64,000 bases of DNA from Areca catechu. Taxonomy: Eukaryota > Streptophyta > Magnoliopsida > Arecales > Arecaceae. The notes under the pieces are model-generated. The model was not told the origin of the DNA. It made no database searches and was given only the letters and a program-made list of their open reading frames with translations. This document shows, piece by piece, positions 11,580 through 23,260 of this stretch. Within the stretch, counting starts at the first letter, position 1. Every line of letters begins with the position of its first letter. The stretch covers positions 5,287,996 to 5,351,995 of the forward strand of contig JAHSVC010000031.1 in assembly GCA_021397845.1 (NCBI GenBank). Reading direction: 5' to 3'. The position numbers and the translations under genes are program-made.

Positions 11580-13108
11580 ATACCTTTGCTATTTTTGAGG
11601 TTTATATCCTAATCCTGTTTTATTAAAAATAGCTCCTTGATTATTTAAAAGAAGATCTAGTTTTTCAGAACTATAAGTAAACTTCTCAACAAAGGGTTTT
11701 ATTTTATCAAGTTCATTTTCATAGTTGTTATTTTCTATCTCTAGATCTTTGTTTTTCTTTAAAAGATCATCATTTGAAATAATAGCTTTAGATCTTTTTA
11801 AAACTTCATTTTCCATTGTTAATGCTTTGTTTTTCTTTTCTAAAACATCAAGTTTACTTTTCAATTCACTAACTTCATTTAAAAGGATTATTTTCATATG
11901 AAAAATTATTTGCATGCTTTTTTAATTTTCTATTTTCAGATAAAATTAATTTATAATCATACATTAATTCATCAAATACATTTTTCAATTCATCAAAAGT
12001 AAAATCTACTTCAGAGTCAAAAATTACCTCTTCTTATTCTTGTTATGCCATGAAACAAAGATTGGCAACTTCAGTTTGTTCTTCATCTGAGCTGGAGTCC
12101 TCGCTGTCACTCTAGGTTGCCATCATAGCTTTCTTCCTAAGCTTTTTTCTTGATTTCTTTAGGAGAGGACTGTCAAACTTGTAATGTCCGGGATTCCTGC
12201 ATTCGAAGCATGATGGTATTTCCTTCTCCTTTTCTTTTTCTTTCTCCTTTTCTTTTCCCTTGTCTTTACTTGTTTGGAACCTTTTCTTGTAAGGGAACTT
12301 TCTTCTTTTCATAAATCTTCTAAACTTCCTTGCTAGAAGAGCTTCCTCACTCTCATCCTCTTCTACTTCTTCTGATTCTTCATTTGAGGATTCTTCTTGA
12401 ATTGCAGACTTGAAGGCTATCCCTTTTTTCTTTTTGTCCAAGTCCATAGATTTCTATTTCAGATTTAGCTCATAAGTCATGAGCTATCCCACTAATTCTT
12501 CTAAGGATAATTTGTCAACATCTTTGGCTTCTTGTATGGCGGTCATCTTTGGATCCCATGAAGTTAGAAGTGACCTTAGAATTTTATTGACAAGATCAAC
12601 ATTAGACATGATTTTTTCTAAACTTTTTATGCTATTGACAATGTTTGTGAATCTAGTGTACATGTCAATGATATATTCATTTGGTTCTATTCAGAACATC
12701 TCATAAGTGTGCACTAACATGTTTACTTTTATATTCTTCACTTGATCAGTACCCTCATGGATACTTCAAGTGTGTCCCATATTTTCTTAACAGATGTGCA
12801 TGTAGAAATCCTATTAAATTTACTAGGATTTAATGCACAATAAGGAGATCCATTGCTTTTGCATTAATCTCGGACTGTTTAATATCATTTTCATCCCAAT
12901 TCTCTTCGAGCTTTGGGATGGAAACACCATTAACCACAATCGAAGGAATATGTGGACCTTTCTCAATAACTTTTCACAAATTAAAATCTATTGAATGCAT
13001 ATAAATTCTCATTCTAGTTTTTCAATAAGTATAATTTGTTCCATTAAAATATGGAGGTTTATTTAAGGCTTGTCCCTCAACTACACTAGTACCAAGGAGG
13101 GTTGCCAT
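11580..13108 (-). pseudogene. Copia A gag with zinc-knuckle and coiled coil
   Basis: The start is placed at 13108, where a frame opens with MATLLGTSVVEG followed by PPYFNGTNY, a normal copia gag beginning, about 45 bases inside the primer site. The middle is frameshifted. The frame at 12447-12112 is rich in Glu then Lys and carries a knuckle CFECRNPGHYKFDS in which the last Cys is Ser (one base change). The frame at 11915-11589 is a Lys/Glu/Asn/Leu heptad-rich coiled coil. Both the length and the coiled-coil tail suit SIRE-type gag, the particle-forming protein. It is not functional. Confidence 0.75.
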
Positions 13109-13151
13109 AGATCTTTACTCAAGGCAGTTAGACCTATATACTAAGAACGTG

Positions 13152-13163
13152 GCTCTAATACCA
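13152..13163 (-). promoter_or_regulatory. Copia A primer-binding site
   Basis: The minus strand reads TGGTATTAGAGC, one mismatch from the initiator tRNA-Met site TGGTATCAGAGC. It lies two bases inside the 5' LTR, which starts at 13166 on the plus strand. Confidence 0.85.
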
Positions 13164-13165
13164 CT

Positions 13166-16100
13166 TGTTGCCCAGTAAGAAATCCAAGAGGGGGGGTGAA
13201 TTGGATTTCTAAAAATTAATTGCAAGTGTGTGAACCAATTTAATGAATAATCTAAGTATAATGAAATACAAGTGTAATGTACTCTTAAAGAGTATGCAGT
13301 AAAATTTAAAAGCAATAAAAGTAAGAGCATAAGAGAGAGACAATCAATCACAAATACAATCCAAGTATAGTGGTTCGGTGCTTTCAAATGCACCTACATC
13401 CACTCCCCAAGGACCACTTGGGAATTCACTATAATCTTTATCGATTATAGCCGATTAGTTTTCTGGGCTCACTAATCAAAACTCGACTTCTTTTCATGAG
13501 ACTCACAAGTCAAAACCTCCCTGGGTTTTGTGGGCTAACCAAGAACCAAATTGGTTTTAAGGCTCACCAATAGCCTCCCTTGGTTTTGTGGGCTAACCAA
13601 GAATCTAATTAGTTTTAAGGCTCACCAACAACCTCCTTGGTTTTCAAGGCTAACCAATAACTGATGCAAGACAACTCTAAGATTGCTAAAGATGCAAAAA
13701 AAATAGTAAACTAATTTTTTTTATGATTTTTATAATTTAGGTTTGTAGGCTAAATTTCCAAAATAAAACAAGAACTAGCAGGATATTCAGCAATGCAAAG
13801 AATCATCGTATCACAAAATAACTCATGCAAGATAATGAAAGATAGGACTTGGGAATTGAAAAACTCTCAGTATAGGATTGCTTAACTTCAAAAATTAGAT
13901 ATCAAGAGAAGGGAAGGATGTTACCAATCAGTGTTTGAAAAACTTCTGATGATGAGATCACATAGCATTCTGATAGGAGCCTGGATGATGAAGCTCGATT
14001 CCCTTGAATTTGATGACTGATTTGGTAGTCTTGGAGGCAAGAAAAGCCTCCTCTAGGGAGGTGAAACACCTCGAGGATCCTGCAAGCGTCAGAGGTCAAT
14101 CAAAATAGAAAGTAATAAGAAAAAAGAAAACTAAGGTTTAGAAGGGAATGGAACTAGGGTTAGGAGTGAGCGGCTTAGGGAGGAAGAAGCTCTTTGTCTT
14201 GGATGGCAGCTAGGGCTTCCTTTCCTTGGGTGTGGCTGATCTCCAAGGATACAGAAGGGTGCTAGGGCAGCAGGGATTCGGCCATGGTACACAAGGCGGG
14301 CACTCAAAATAAAAGAACCAACACAAGAACACCAATACAAGGCAATGACTCAAAATTTCAGCAAAGTTGTATTCATAGAGAAAAGTTATTACAAGAGGAA
14401 GAGGGGTAGGATATTTATAGAGTTCCCGTGCCCTTTCCTAACTAGGGTTACACTTAGGTTAGAACTAACCTCTCCTTAAGGTATTACAAGTCTTCTCCTA
14501 GTTAGATTACAAGTCCTTCTCCTAGCTAGGTTAGAATTACAAGTCTTTAAACAATTAGGAAAACAAATCCCAACTAGGTTAGGAACTTTGACTAGTCTTC
14601 TCCTTCTCCCTTCATGCTTTGACTTGGTCAACATGTGAGGATGCCTACTCTTGCTTTGATTGGCATGTCATCTTCAAGGGGGCAGCAATGGGCCGGCTCC
14701 TCATGGGCTTAGGCGGCCTTGAACAGCTTGGGTGCATGAGCTTGGGCCTCTTGGAATCTGGGGCATCCTGGAAGGAATATTCCTGGAATAAAATGGCATC
14801 TTGGATCTTATGGACCTAGGCCTTGAATCTTCTTTGGGCTGGGGCATAGATGGATCTCTAGAATCAAGTGAGGCCCTGTTCTGGGAATATTCTCTAGCAT
14901 CTAAAGGGAATCTGGGCATCATGCAGGAATCTTGGACCTTGGGATGGCATACAAAGTCCAATTGGCTAAAGTGGGGTCTTCTGGCTCCTGGATGAGGCCT
15001 GGTGGAACTCCATAATAGGGTATCTTTTCTCTTGTAAAATTGAACTCTTACTGGACTCATAACTAAAGTACATGACTCAATATACTGACAGAGTTGAGGG
15101 TTGAGACAAATCAACTAACCTCAACTTATTACAGGACTCAATCTTAATTGATTACAAAATTATAACACATGATTAAGGTTCTAAAATTAAAATCCTAATC
15201 AATAAACCATATGGGATCAGTGATCTGTGTATGATCCTGGTGTCCCCACTAATAACCTCTACAACAAATATAAAGTTTGAAGTAAGGCAACAATAAAAGC
15301 TTTCTAAAAAAAAAGCAGATATCTCTTTGAAGCTTTGAGGAATCGCTTGTCTTCAACTCGATGAAGCCTAATTAATGCTCAAGAATGTTGAACTTGAATG
15401 CTCTTGAAGGCTTTGAAAGCTTGGAGACTTCTTTTTGCTTGAAGGTAGTTGCCCTCAATGAATGGGAGTGAATGCACTTGCTTTTTCTTTTCTATTGTTG
15501 ATCCTTTGTGTTCAGATTTGATTTCAATCACTTAAATACCTTTCCAAGGCCTAAAAGTCTATTTATGGCTGTTAGACATGAAAAACTAGCTATTGGGAGC
15601 CAATAGGGTCCAGTTCTGTGTTTGAAAAACTAGCCATTACTATTTCCAAAACTTCAAGTGTCGACACTTCAAGCTATGAGTTGATACTTAGGGTTGACAC
15701 TTACATTTCATGAGTTGACACCTAGTTCAAGTTTCTTCATTGAAACTCTCTAGAATTCTCAGGTAAGTCGACACTTCTTCTTGTGAGTCAACACTTGAGA
15801 TCCATGAGTCGATACTTCAGGAAAGTCTTCAATTTCAGCAAGTTTTGTATCAAAATTTTCTCAGGCGATAAGTCGATCATTGAGTCGATACCTTGAGTCG
15901 ATACTTGACTGGCATGAGTCGACACTTTAGCCGTACCTTCTAAAATTCTTTCTACGTGTCGACTTGAGTCAACACTTCCACTGTCATGAGTCAACACTTA
16001 AGTTTTGAGTCGATACTTTGAGTTGACACTTGCGAAGATTTCTTTAAAAACCACCGAACCTCTGTTGAAACCAATTTGTGTTGAACTCTTTGTATTATTT

Positions 16101-16298
16101 TAAGCAATCTTAAAGTGCTTAAGTTCATTTAAAACTAATCTTTCATTCATGAAGGGGACTTCTTCATTTCTTTTACAAGCAATCAAAACTGTTGGATTGA
16201 TAAGTATATTTTTCTATAAAAACTCATTTTAAAGAAATAGTTAGTACTCAACTTATACTTAAGTATTTTATTTATTATCAAAATCAATAACGAAGTCA
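13166..16298 (-). repeat. Copia A 5' LTR, split by a solo gypsy LTR
   Basis: It begins TGTTGCCCAG beside the primer site and ends GAAGTCA at 16298. Removing the 1,590-bp insert and one 5-bp target copy leaves about 1,538 bp. The part after the insert matches 1690-2719. The GTCGACACTT motif array lies at about 15656-16030. Confidence 0.85.
13662..15251 (-). mobile_element. Solo gypsy LTR in copia A 5' LTR
   Basis: A single 1,590-bp LTR starts TGATGCAAGAC and ends GTGTCCCCACTA, flanked by a perfect duplication ATAAC at 13657-13661 and 15252-15256. Start, end and interior phrases (for example GCTTGGGCCTCT and GAATATTCC) match the LTRs of G3. A TATA-like box reads on the minus strand near 14410-14425. 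The last base pair is TA instead of CA. A solo LTR is the normal remnant of recombination between the two LTRs of a full element. Confidence 0.9.
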
Positions 16299-16485
16299 GC
16301 AAGGGAGAGGGTGTGAGACCCAATCTAGTATCTAGTTTTCATAGTTCATCCATCTCCCATCTACCAAACCTTGGTGTTGACGTTCGTCTCCACCCTAACC
16401 CATGGAGTCGACGCCCCTATCCATGGAGCAGCTGGTCTAGTCTTCATCAAGGAACCATGCATTCTCAAGCCATCACTCTCCATCC
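16299..16485 (+). repeat. X 5' LTR, left piece
   Basis: This 187-bp piece lies between the end of copia A and the target duplication of Z (CATCC, 16481-16485). It continues at 29579 after Z. Its assignment to X rests on continuity across Z and on resemblance to the matching part of W LTRs. Confidence 0.6.
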
Positions 16486-18241
16486 TAATGCAGGACGGAT
16501 CACGCTCTGATACCAAAGTTGATGCGGGAAGGGTGCAAAGACTAATTCTAATAATTAAAAATTTAATTTTGATGAGCAATGGCAGCAAACTCAGATAAAC
16601 TATCAAAATTAATTTAATGAAAATAGACTAAGTCTTTACTAGCTACCCGTAATATAATCAGGATGCAATCACAAAAAGAACCCTAGATCCGATGATTGAG
16701 AACCATCGAAACTAGGTCATCCTGATTTCAATCAACTAGATCTAATGAGATTCGGATGGTTACTTACCAATAATGCTTTTCCCTCCTCTGTTTTAATAGA
16801 TCTAGATTCAACTCTCAAGATCTCGTGGTAGGATTGCTAACTTCAGTCCTTAGAGTAGATCTTTCCATTGATGGTTGGATGGCAAGGGAAACCTCCTCTT
16901 CTGATTAGGTACTCTAGAGATCATGTAAGAGAACTTTGATTAGAATGATAAAAATGGAGTGGAAATATGAAATGAGAGAGGGAAAGAATGGTGGATGGCT
17001 TGGTTCTTGATTTGGATTGGATGTTGAAGATGGTGGCACCTGGCTTCTAGATCTTGGACTCAGGAGATAACTCGGACTTCAGTACTCTACACACACACTA
17101 ATGTAATGCTTAACCAGTAGAGCACTCACACACTACAATTACTTAACCAATAATTGTACTCTCAATGCTTACCGAGCAATTGGAGAAAAATCGACAGAGT
17201 TTCATCAATCAATCATAAGTTGGATACGAGGGGATAGAATGGAGTGGTATTTATAGACCCTCCATACAAGGTAGCATGACAACATAGAATTCTTTTGAAT
17301 ACATGATAATTAGGGATTACATTGGACTCTACTCTCCTTCTTGACTTGGATGGAAACTACTTGAAATTTGAATGGGATAGGCACCTCCTTCATATGGACT
17401 CCTCATTATGAAACGGAGCACCCTTTTTGAATGTGCGACAAAAAAAAATTGAGGTGAGGCATGGCTTTAACAAAATTAGCGATAATTCCCTCAAGTTGGC
17501 GTTACTCCTCTTGAATTTTGAAATTCAAACATCAAGAGCAATGGGCTACAAAGTGGGCATCCAATCTTCCTTCCTTGGGCATTAACTCCTCCTATAGTTC
17601 TTCTTAACCCTCTTGCAATTTAAACTTGGGAGATATCTCCATTTGAATTTGAAATCTTCTTGGATGAACTACCCTTTAAATTTGAATTCAAACTTGAGTT
17701 GGCCAACCATTATGGAGAGGGTGACAATCCATGAGAAATGGCATTAAATGGGAGGAGAATCTTTCCATTTTACTCCTCTTAAATGGCTTCATTTAGATTT
17801 TAAATGGGTGATGAGAACTCCTTCTTAAATGGCATCATTAGGATTTCAAATGGGCGATGAGAAGAGAGTTGGATGGCACCTCCCTTGGATAAACTTTAAA
17901 TCTTAATCTTGTCCTGATGTCTCGATGTTTGGATATCCCAATGTCTCGATGTCTGGATGTCCAGATGTCTCGATGTCTAGATGTCCGGATGTCTGGTGAA
18001 AATTTTGGATAACCTTCATTTGCCATGGAATTGATCCACCAAGGTGATGATGACCTGGATCTTGGCTACTTATGAAATTCCTTGACTTATTCAAGTACTA
18101 ATTACAAGACTCAAATTGACCAATTCACAAACAAAGCAAACTAATATTATTTATCGGACTCAAGCTAAAATTAAAATACTTGGCTACTCATTGGTGATCC
18201 ATAACGAGCTTGGAGGGTTTTGACTTCTCTTCCTAGCTTGG
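16486..18241 (-). repeat. Z 3' LTR, main part
   Basis: It starts TAATGCAGGACGG (TG changed to TA) and aligns with 27807-29573. It contains an internal copy of the primer-site sequence at 16505-16516, a minus-strand TATA box at 17248-17255, and a run of GATGTCTCG/GATGTCTGG units at about 17914-17994. It breaks at 18241 where W begins. The last part resumes at 25077-25092. Confidence 0.85.
17914..17994. repeat. Short tandem repeat in Z LTR
   Basis: About nine degenerate units of 8-10 bp alternate GATGTCTCG and GATGTCTGG or GATGTCC. The same array is at about 29236-29312 in the other LTR, so it was present before Z inserted. Confidence 0.75.
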
Positions 18242-20061
18242 TGGCGCGGGCACCAGGGCTAAAAGAAATCGACAGGTTGAACCCACATCCCTGTGGATCA
18301 CTTATGACTAAACCCTGAACCCAACCCTATTTACCATGTAAATATTTTATTTTAAATTTTGTTATTTTGGTTTAGTTAGGGTAACCCTTTTTACCAACTG
18401 TAATTAGGGTTTTGTTTATTTTGGGATAAAACCCTTTTTACCAAGTTGAGTCAAAATCCTAATTGAGACAAACCCTATCTATCCAATTGGGATCTTAGTG
18501 GTCCAATTTAATTAGCCCTTTTTACCAACTTTAATTGGATTTTTATTTGAAAGCCTAATTAAGTATGGTTGGTTCAATTAGTTATCAGTTGGTTAATTAT
18601 TCATTGAGTCCTTATAATTAGTTGAGTCATTGAGTCCTGTATTGCAAGAGGGGACCCAGACAGCATCCCATGTCCACCCAAATGAAGACTCAAGATAACC
18701 CATGTGCTAGCCCAAGTCACAACCTCTTCTTAGCACCATATTTTAAAGGATTTGGACATCAACACATGACATTGGGACAACACCATTTGGACATTTTATT
18801 TTGGGACAAGAACACATGCCATATCACTTGTGTTTGGACATGCAACAAGATTAAGACATCCCCACATGACAACCTCCTTTGGTCGGCCCATGAAGAGAAG
18901 ATTAATTAGCGCCTCATATTTTTAAGAGGAGTAAGTGTGAAGGACTCTCATCTTTGGCACCCCTCCATTCAAGATAATTCATGCCAAAAGCAAAGTAGTC
19001 GGCCAAATTACACTTCCTTCTTGTCGCCAACTTCAAAGGGAGTTTTAAGTTATTTGCTCACCAAGTGTTGGAGGTCCAAGGGTTTCTATTCCTAGCATTT
19101 AACTCGAACAAGTTGCAAGTTGCTCAAGCTTCAAGAACTCAAGAGTTTCATCAAAATTCTTGAGCCTTCTCCAATCCAAACTGAAGAGTCCATGCACCTG
19201 CAGATGGCTACATTATCAAGACTCATGAGTCCACCCATCATTACCAACCAAGGAAGTAATCGTGGCCCTTCATCGAAGCTCATCACCATCTCCATCTTGG
19301 TGCCAACTTTGGATAGGAGTCCCTGTCAATCCATCAAGCAGGAGTCCAGGCTACTTGTATCAAAATTCCAGAGTTGTAGTTCAAAGGGAACAAAAGTCTT
19401 GTATCTGAGTCCCTTACTTCACTGGTTGGGGCTCTATAACTACCCCACCAGCCCCCCCTTGTAATTCATTAATTATTAGTGAAATACAAAGAAATTCTGC
19501 CAAAGTTTTCCTTTGTTGTGTGCAACGTAGGGTGTAAGGCCCTTCCTTTATTCCTTTGGAACATCGCGGGGTGTGAGGCCCTACTTATCCATCCGACGAA
19601 AAGATCCATCCATTACTTCTAACACTTTTTTATCTTTCCTTTCCCTTTCTCACTACTTTTTAACCCTATTTTCCTTTGCTGAGTGTTTTGCAGGTGACCA
19701 AAGATCTAGATCTTAGGTTCTTTCCTTGGAACCGGTATCATACAAAAAATCGGAGCCCGGAAGCGAGATCTGGAAACCATGCATGAAGATCTTGAGAGTC
19801 CTATTAGATCTAGAGCAACGATCTTCATTGGTAAATTAAAACATGTTCCCCCTCTTTAGTTTCTGACTTGTTGAAGGTTAATCCTAGTTTTGGTGGTTTC
19901 TCAACCACCAGGTCCTACTTTTTAATTGCTTTTTAGGTTTACTTGTGCGGTTATTAGACTTATTAGTTTCATTTACTATTTCCTTTAAGCTCTCCTTTAA
20001 AATCCAAAAATATAAAAAAAGTTAATTACTATTTTTCATTCTTATTTATTGTCCTGCATCA
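18242..20061 (+). repeat. W 5' LTR
   Basis: It begins TGGCGCGGGCACCAGGG (3' copy: TGGTGCGGGTACCAGG) and ends GTCCTGCATCA, followed within five bases by the primer site. The promoter box here reads TATAACTA at 19435-19442, against TATAAATA at 24454-24461 in the 3' copy. The ORFs inside are repeated in both LTRs and are not genes. Confidence 0.9.
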
Positions 20062-20065
20062 GTTT

Positions 20066-20077
20066 TAGTATCAGAGC
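20066..20077 (+). promoter_or_regulatory. W primer-binding site
   Basis: TAGTATCAGAGC lies four bases after the 5' LTR, one mismatch from the tRNA-Met site. Confidence 0.8.
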
Positions 20078-21210
20078 ACGGTTAAACTAGGGTTTAATCG
20101 CTCTTGTGCTGAAATTTTTTGTAATTTAGTTCTCTTTAAATACTCGGATCGAGTGATTCACCATGGCCATCCGGTCATAGAAAAAAGTAGGGCTACAAGA
20201 CCCTCACATCCCATTCAAACAGGATTTCTTATGGCATGTAGGGGTGCCGCTATGAATTGACTCTTGAAGAAGAAAATGAAGAGATAGGTATTTTTAGGTT
20301 TTTAATTTCTGCATCTAGGTTTTAATTTCTGCATCTCGGCTATCTTAGTATATACTCTATTGTTTTAATTTTTCTGCATGTAAACAACTCATAATTGCCT
20401 AATTCTTATTTTGTTGAATCCAGCATAATTAAAGTAGTTTTCAGATTTTTCTCATGAATTATTGCAATCTATAGATTTTTTCTCGCTGGAATATTGCTTG
20501 AGAACATTATGTTCTGAATTTCTGCAATCTAGTTTAGGATTTTTTTTTGCATAAATCATGCATATTTTAATTTCCTGCAACTTAATTTTTTCTGCAAACT
20601 ATATCTCTGCTAAAAATTAAAAAAAATAAAATACAAAAAAAATTAATTAATTTTATTTTCTTTTATTTTAATCATTTTAGTTTGATTGCATCTAGGGTTT
20701 CATCTTGCGTGTGCATCATCTAAAGCTAATCTTAAGGGAACTCAATATCTATATAAGGGAGGGATTTCATCACCCTTCCTTAGCCCACAATCACCACCTT
20801 TGCATCGGTCCTAATCCTAATTAAAATTAATTAGACTTAATTTGCTCTAGTGAGCTAGGGACACCAACAGGTCGGGTTTTAAGTATTGTATGTAAGCTAG
20901 TGCACCCAATCCTCTGATTATCACTTGAATCTGGTGACTAAGGTTAAAGGTCCAGAGGCAAATGCCCTATGCAATTTTGTGGATTTTAATTAAGATCCTG
21001 CGAGAGCAGGGGGAGCCTCCCACGACCTCACCTCTTACTTGGCCAATGGACAGGGTAATTATTGAATTGGCTATAATTTGAGCTAACCCATTCTACTTGA
21101 GCTCTAGGTCTAGGAAACCCTAGTTCGAGTCTTGTCTGTGTATGTGCATTGCATGACAACTAGGTCAGGCACACCCTATTAGTTTCACCCAAACCCAACC
21201 CAATTTATAT
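20078..21210 (+). other. W leader with conserved stem-loop
   Basis: This non-coding leader is AT-rich in its first half. At 20831-20876 it carries the block shared with X, Z, G3 and Y, with a hairpin CTCTAG-TGAG-CTAGGG at 20845-20860. A second shared block lies at 21031-21050. These may be RNA signals for packaging or dimer formation, but that is inference. Confidence 0.6.
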
Positions 21211-22100
21211 ATGGATCCCATTTTTGAGACCTTCCTTAGGACCTTCACTGAACAGTGTACCCAAATGAACCATAAGTTTGATCGACTAGATCAACAACTA
21301 GGTAACCGTAAGACCCATCCTGAACCTAAATTTGAGACACACCCTGACCCATTGCTGGAGCCCAATCCTAGGATAGCCCTTCACCATGACCCAATCTAGG
21401 ATCTTAGTTCGAAGAGACCCAATTATGATTTCATAAACCAGGATGAGAGAGCCACTAGGTACATTAGGTTAGAAACACCTACCTTTGGTGGTGATCTTGA
21501 TCTTGAGAATTATCTTAATTGGGAAGAAAATATGGATCTATATTTTGAGAGGGAACTAATGTCTGAAAGAAGTCAGTTTAAGTTTGCTAAGCTCAAATTA
21601 GTACGCCAGGCTAGAATTTATTGGGATGATGTTGAATGAATGATCAAATAAAGAAGAGACATACCCATAACTACCTGGAGTGACATGAAACTTAAACTTA
21701 AGCAAAAGTACCTACCCAGCTCTTGAACCCAACTCTTACGAATCCAGATCCATGACCTATAGAGCTAAACCTATATCCTATGAACCTAAGGAACCCATAA
21801 CCATTAGTTGGCCAGAACCCACTAGGATCAGTACACCTAGTCAGAACCTCCGAATTAGTCCACCTCCCCTTAGTCAACCCACCCCTACTACCCTACTTGT
21901 TTCCAAGGATAACATTGAAGGGGAAGTAGGTAGTATAGACTCAGAATTAGATGACCCAATAGGCACTCAGACTGAAGCCAGCCCAGAATTAGTTAACCAT
22001 GACTTTACCCAGACTAAAATTGTACTGGTAGGATCCTTAGAAAAAGAAATCCATGAGAAACCTAATCCTACTATTGAGACCTTACTTAGAAAATCCTAGA
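21211..22100 (+). pseudogene. W gag, N-terminal and capsid part
   Basis: The start at 21211 (MDPIFETFLRTFTEQC) matches the gag start of Z (MESTIETLLRTFSDQC), which supports it. A coiled-coil-like segment follows, then after a stop near 21399 the retrotransposon gag domain (LETPTFGGDLDLENYLNWEE, then FAKLKLVRQARIYW) at about 21450-21640. It lacks a zinc knuckle: the frame passes to a Pro/Thr-rich stretch (21752-21900) and an acidic linker. Stops and shifts break it at least four times. Gag would build the particle. Confidence 0.75.
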
Positions 22101-22610
22101 AAAGTGTCAAGTCATAGAGCCTAGTCCTAAAATTCAAGAACCAGAAGAGCTTAGTGAGGACTTGATCTTTCCAAACCAACAACCTCAGGAAGAATTCACT
22201 CCATCAATCCCAATTGAAGATCTTTTTCCTAAAATTACTGACCCATTCTTCTATAGGATAGACACTATAGAAATACCCCAAACCTTTAAGGTCAATCCTA
22301 TTAGTCTAGGACCAATCCCCAAACCCTTTTCTTATTTCCTACCCAACCAAGTCAACTTCGAACCCAGTTCTTATTTTTTACCTTTTCCTGAAGCTTCCAG
22401 CATTTCTACGGCCATTAGTTTGTATTTTATAGAAGTTAGCATGTTGCATAAGCCCATTGAGCATGTTAGATTTATAACCTATTTCTGGCAGACCCTATGG
22501 CATCTATTAGGAGTGCATGTTAAATTTTTATCTACATGTCACCCATCGACAATGGGTCAAGCATAGAATTGAAATTAAGGACTTAAATAGATTAAAAAAA
22601 TATATAAAAA
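22101..22610 (+). pseudogene. W linker fused to a decayed integrase core
   Basis: The open frame 22162-22566 starts with the motif IPIEDLFPKITDPFF, shared with Z and G3, and ends with SYFLPFPEASSISTA, then YFWQTLWHLLG and CHPSTMGQA. The second half matches the gypsy integrase core as seen in X (AHFMPCSKTLDASRVA) and the general form YFWKTLWHLLG...YHPQT.GQ. The catalytic SDRD segment before YFW is missing and the DE part is lost, so no strand transfer activity is expected. Everything between gag and mid-integrase (protease, RT, RNase H) is deleted. Confidence 0.7.
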
Positions 22611-22619
22611 TAAAAATAA

Positions 22620-23260
22620 AAAATAAATAAATTTTCTTCACTCGAAATGCATTGTTGAGTCTATTAAACATTTACAAAGTCATATGCACAATACATTAAA
22701 GAATTGTATAAGAATCATATGGCTAATACTAAAAGAAGACTCAAGGAGTACACAAAAGGAGACTTTGTTATGGTTCGATTATGACCTGAACGGTTCCCAC
22801 CTGGAACCATGAAAAACTTGCATGACCGTAGTAGTGGACCATACAAAGTAATTAAGAAAATAGGACCTAATGCCTATGTGCTTGAATTGCCACCTGAACT
22901 AGGCATTAGCTCTACTTTCAACATTTTAGACCTTATCGAGTATATGGAACCAATGTTGATTTCTAGTGAGCCATTTGGGCCTAATCCAGTCCTTAAGAGT
23001 GAACCAACCCAAGTGCATCCACCTTCCATACCACCAGCCCAGAGAGATAAGATTGAATGGATCTTGGATGACAAGATCATCACTACCCGGAGCAATGATT
23101 ACCAGTGATATCTGGTTCGTTGGCAAGGATGACCTGAGTCTGATTATTCTTAGATCACTAAAGAGGACTTGCAAAGAGTTGCCCCTGACTTACTAGAGTA
23201 TTATAATAGTGGAATTGACCCATACTTAATAGGGTCGAGTTCCTCCCACCTTGGGAGAAT
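22620..23260 (+). pseudogene. W integrase C-terminus and chromodomain
   Basis: After an A-rich disrupted stretch (22590-22640), frames carry the integrase C-terminal barrel (GPYKVIKKIGPNAYVLELPP, then STFNILDLIEY) and a chromodomain (IEWILDDKIITTRSNDYQ, then a stop, then a YLVRW-like part). Chromodomains in chromoviruses bind histone marks and steer insertion. The frame would run on through the purine tract at 23250-23260 into the 3' LTR. Confidence 0.8.

Larger units (their letters stand above)
1690..16298 (-). mobile_element. Copia element A (SIRE/Maximus-like), nested and decayed
   Basis: A Ty1/copia element reads on the minus strand in this order: 5' LTR (13166-16298), tRNA-Met primer site, gag with a lysine-rich zinc-knuckle region, protease remnant, integrase, reverse transcriptase with YVDD, RNase H ending in the ADILTKP motif, an env-like region, a polypurine tract, and a truncated 3' LTR (1690-2719). 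The env-like region beyond RNase H and the coiled-coil tail of gag are typical of the SIRE/Maximus lineage. Element T and a solo gypsy LTR have inserted into it. Many stops and frameshifts make it inactive. The base run after its right end resembles the interior of a gypsy LTR, so A probably landed in the LTR of X. Its own duplicated target cannot be checked because the left LTR has lost its outer third. Confidence 0.85.

Noticed and set aside
16505..16516. Primer-binding site beside the Z 3' LTR
   Set aside because: It lies inside the LTR as part of the tandem border copy, since the CATCC target duplication places the LTR start at 16486.
18670..19464. Two ORFs on the plus strand (18670-18909 and 19120-19464)
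   Set aside because: They recur at 23689-23928 and 24139-24615 only because both are LTR copies of W. No family motif is present.
21118..21145. tRNA-like T-arm phrase (AGTTCGAGTC) in the W leader
   Set aside because: No acceptor stem, anticodon arm or full cloverleaf could be found around it.
22162..22566. A novel conserved protein domain (SYFLPFP ... YFWQTLWHLLG) shared by W, Z, G3 and Y
   Set aside because: It first looked new, but comparison with the integrase core in X shows it is a decayed integrase. Only the short IPI.DLFPE..DPFF stretch stays unexplained.
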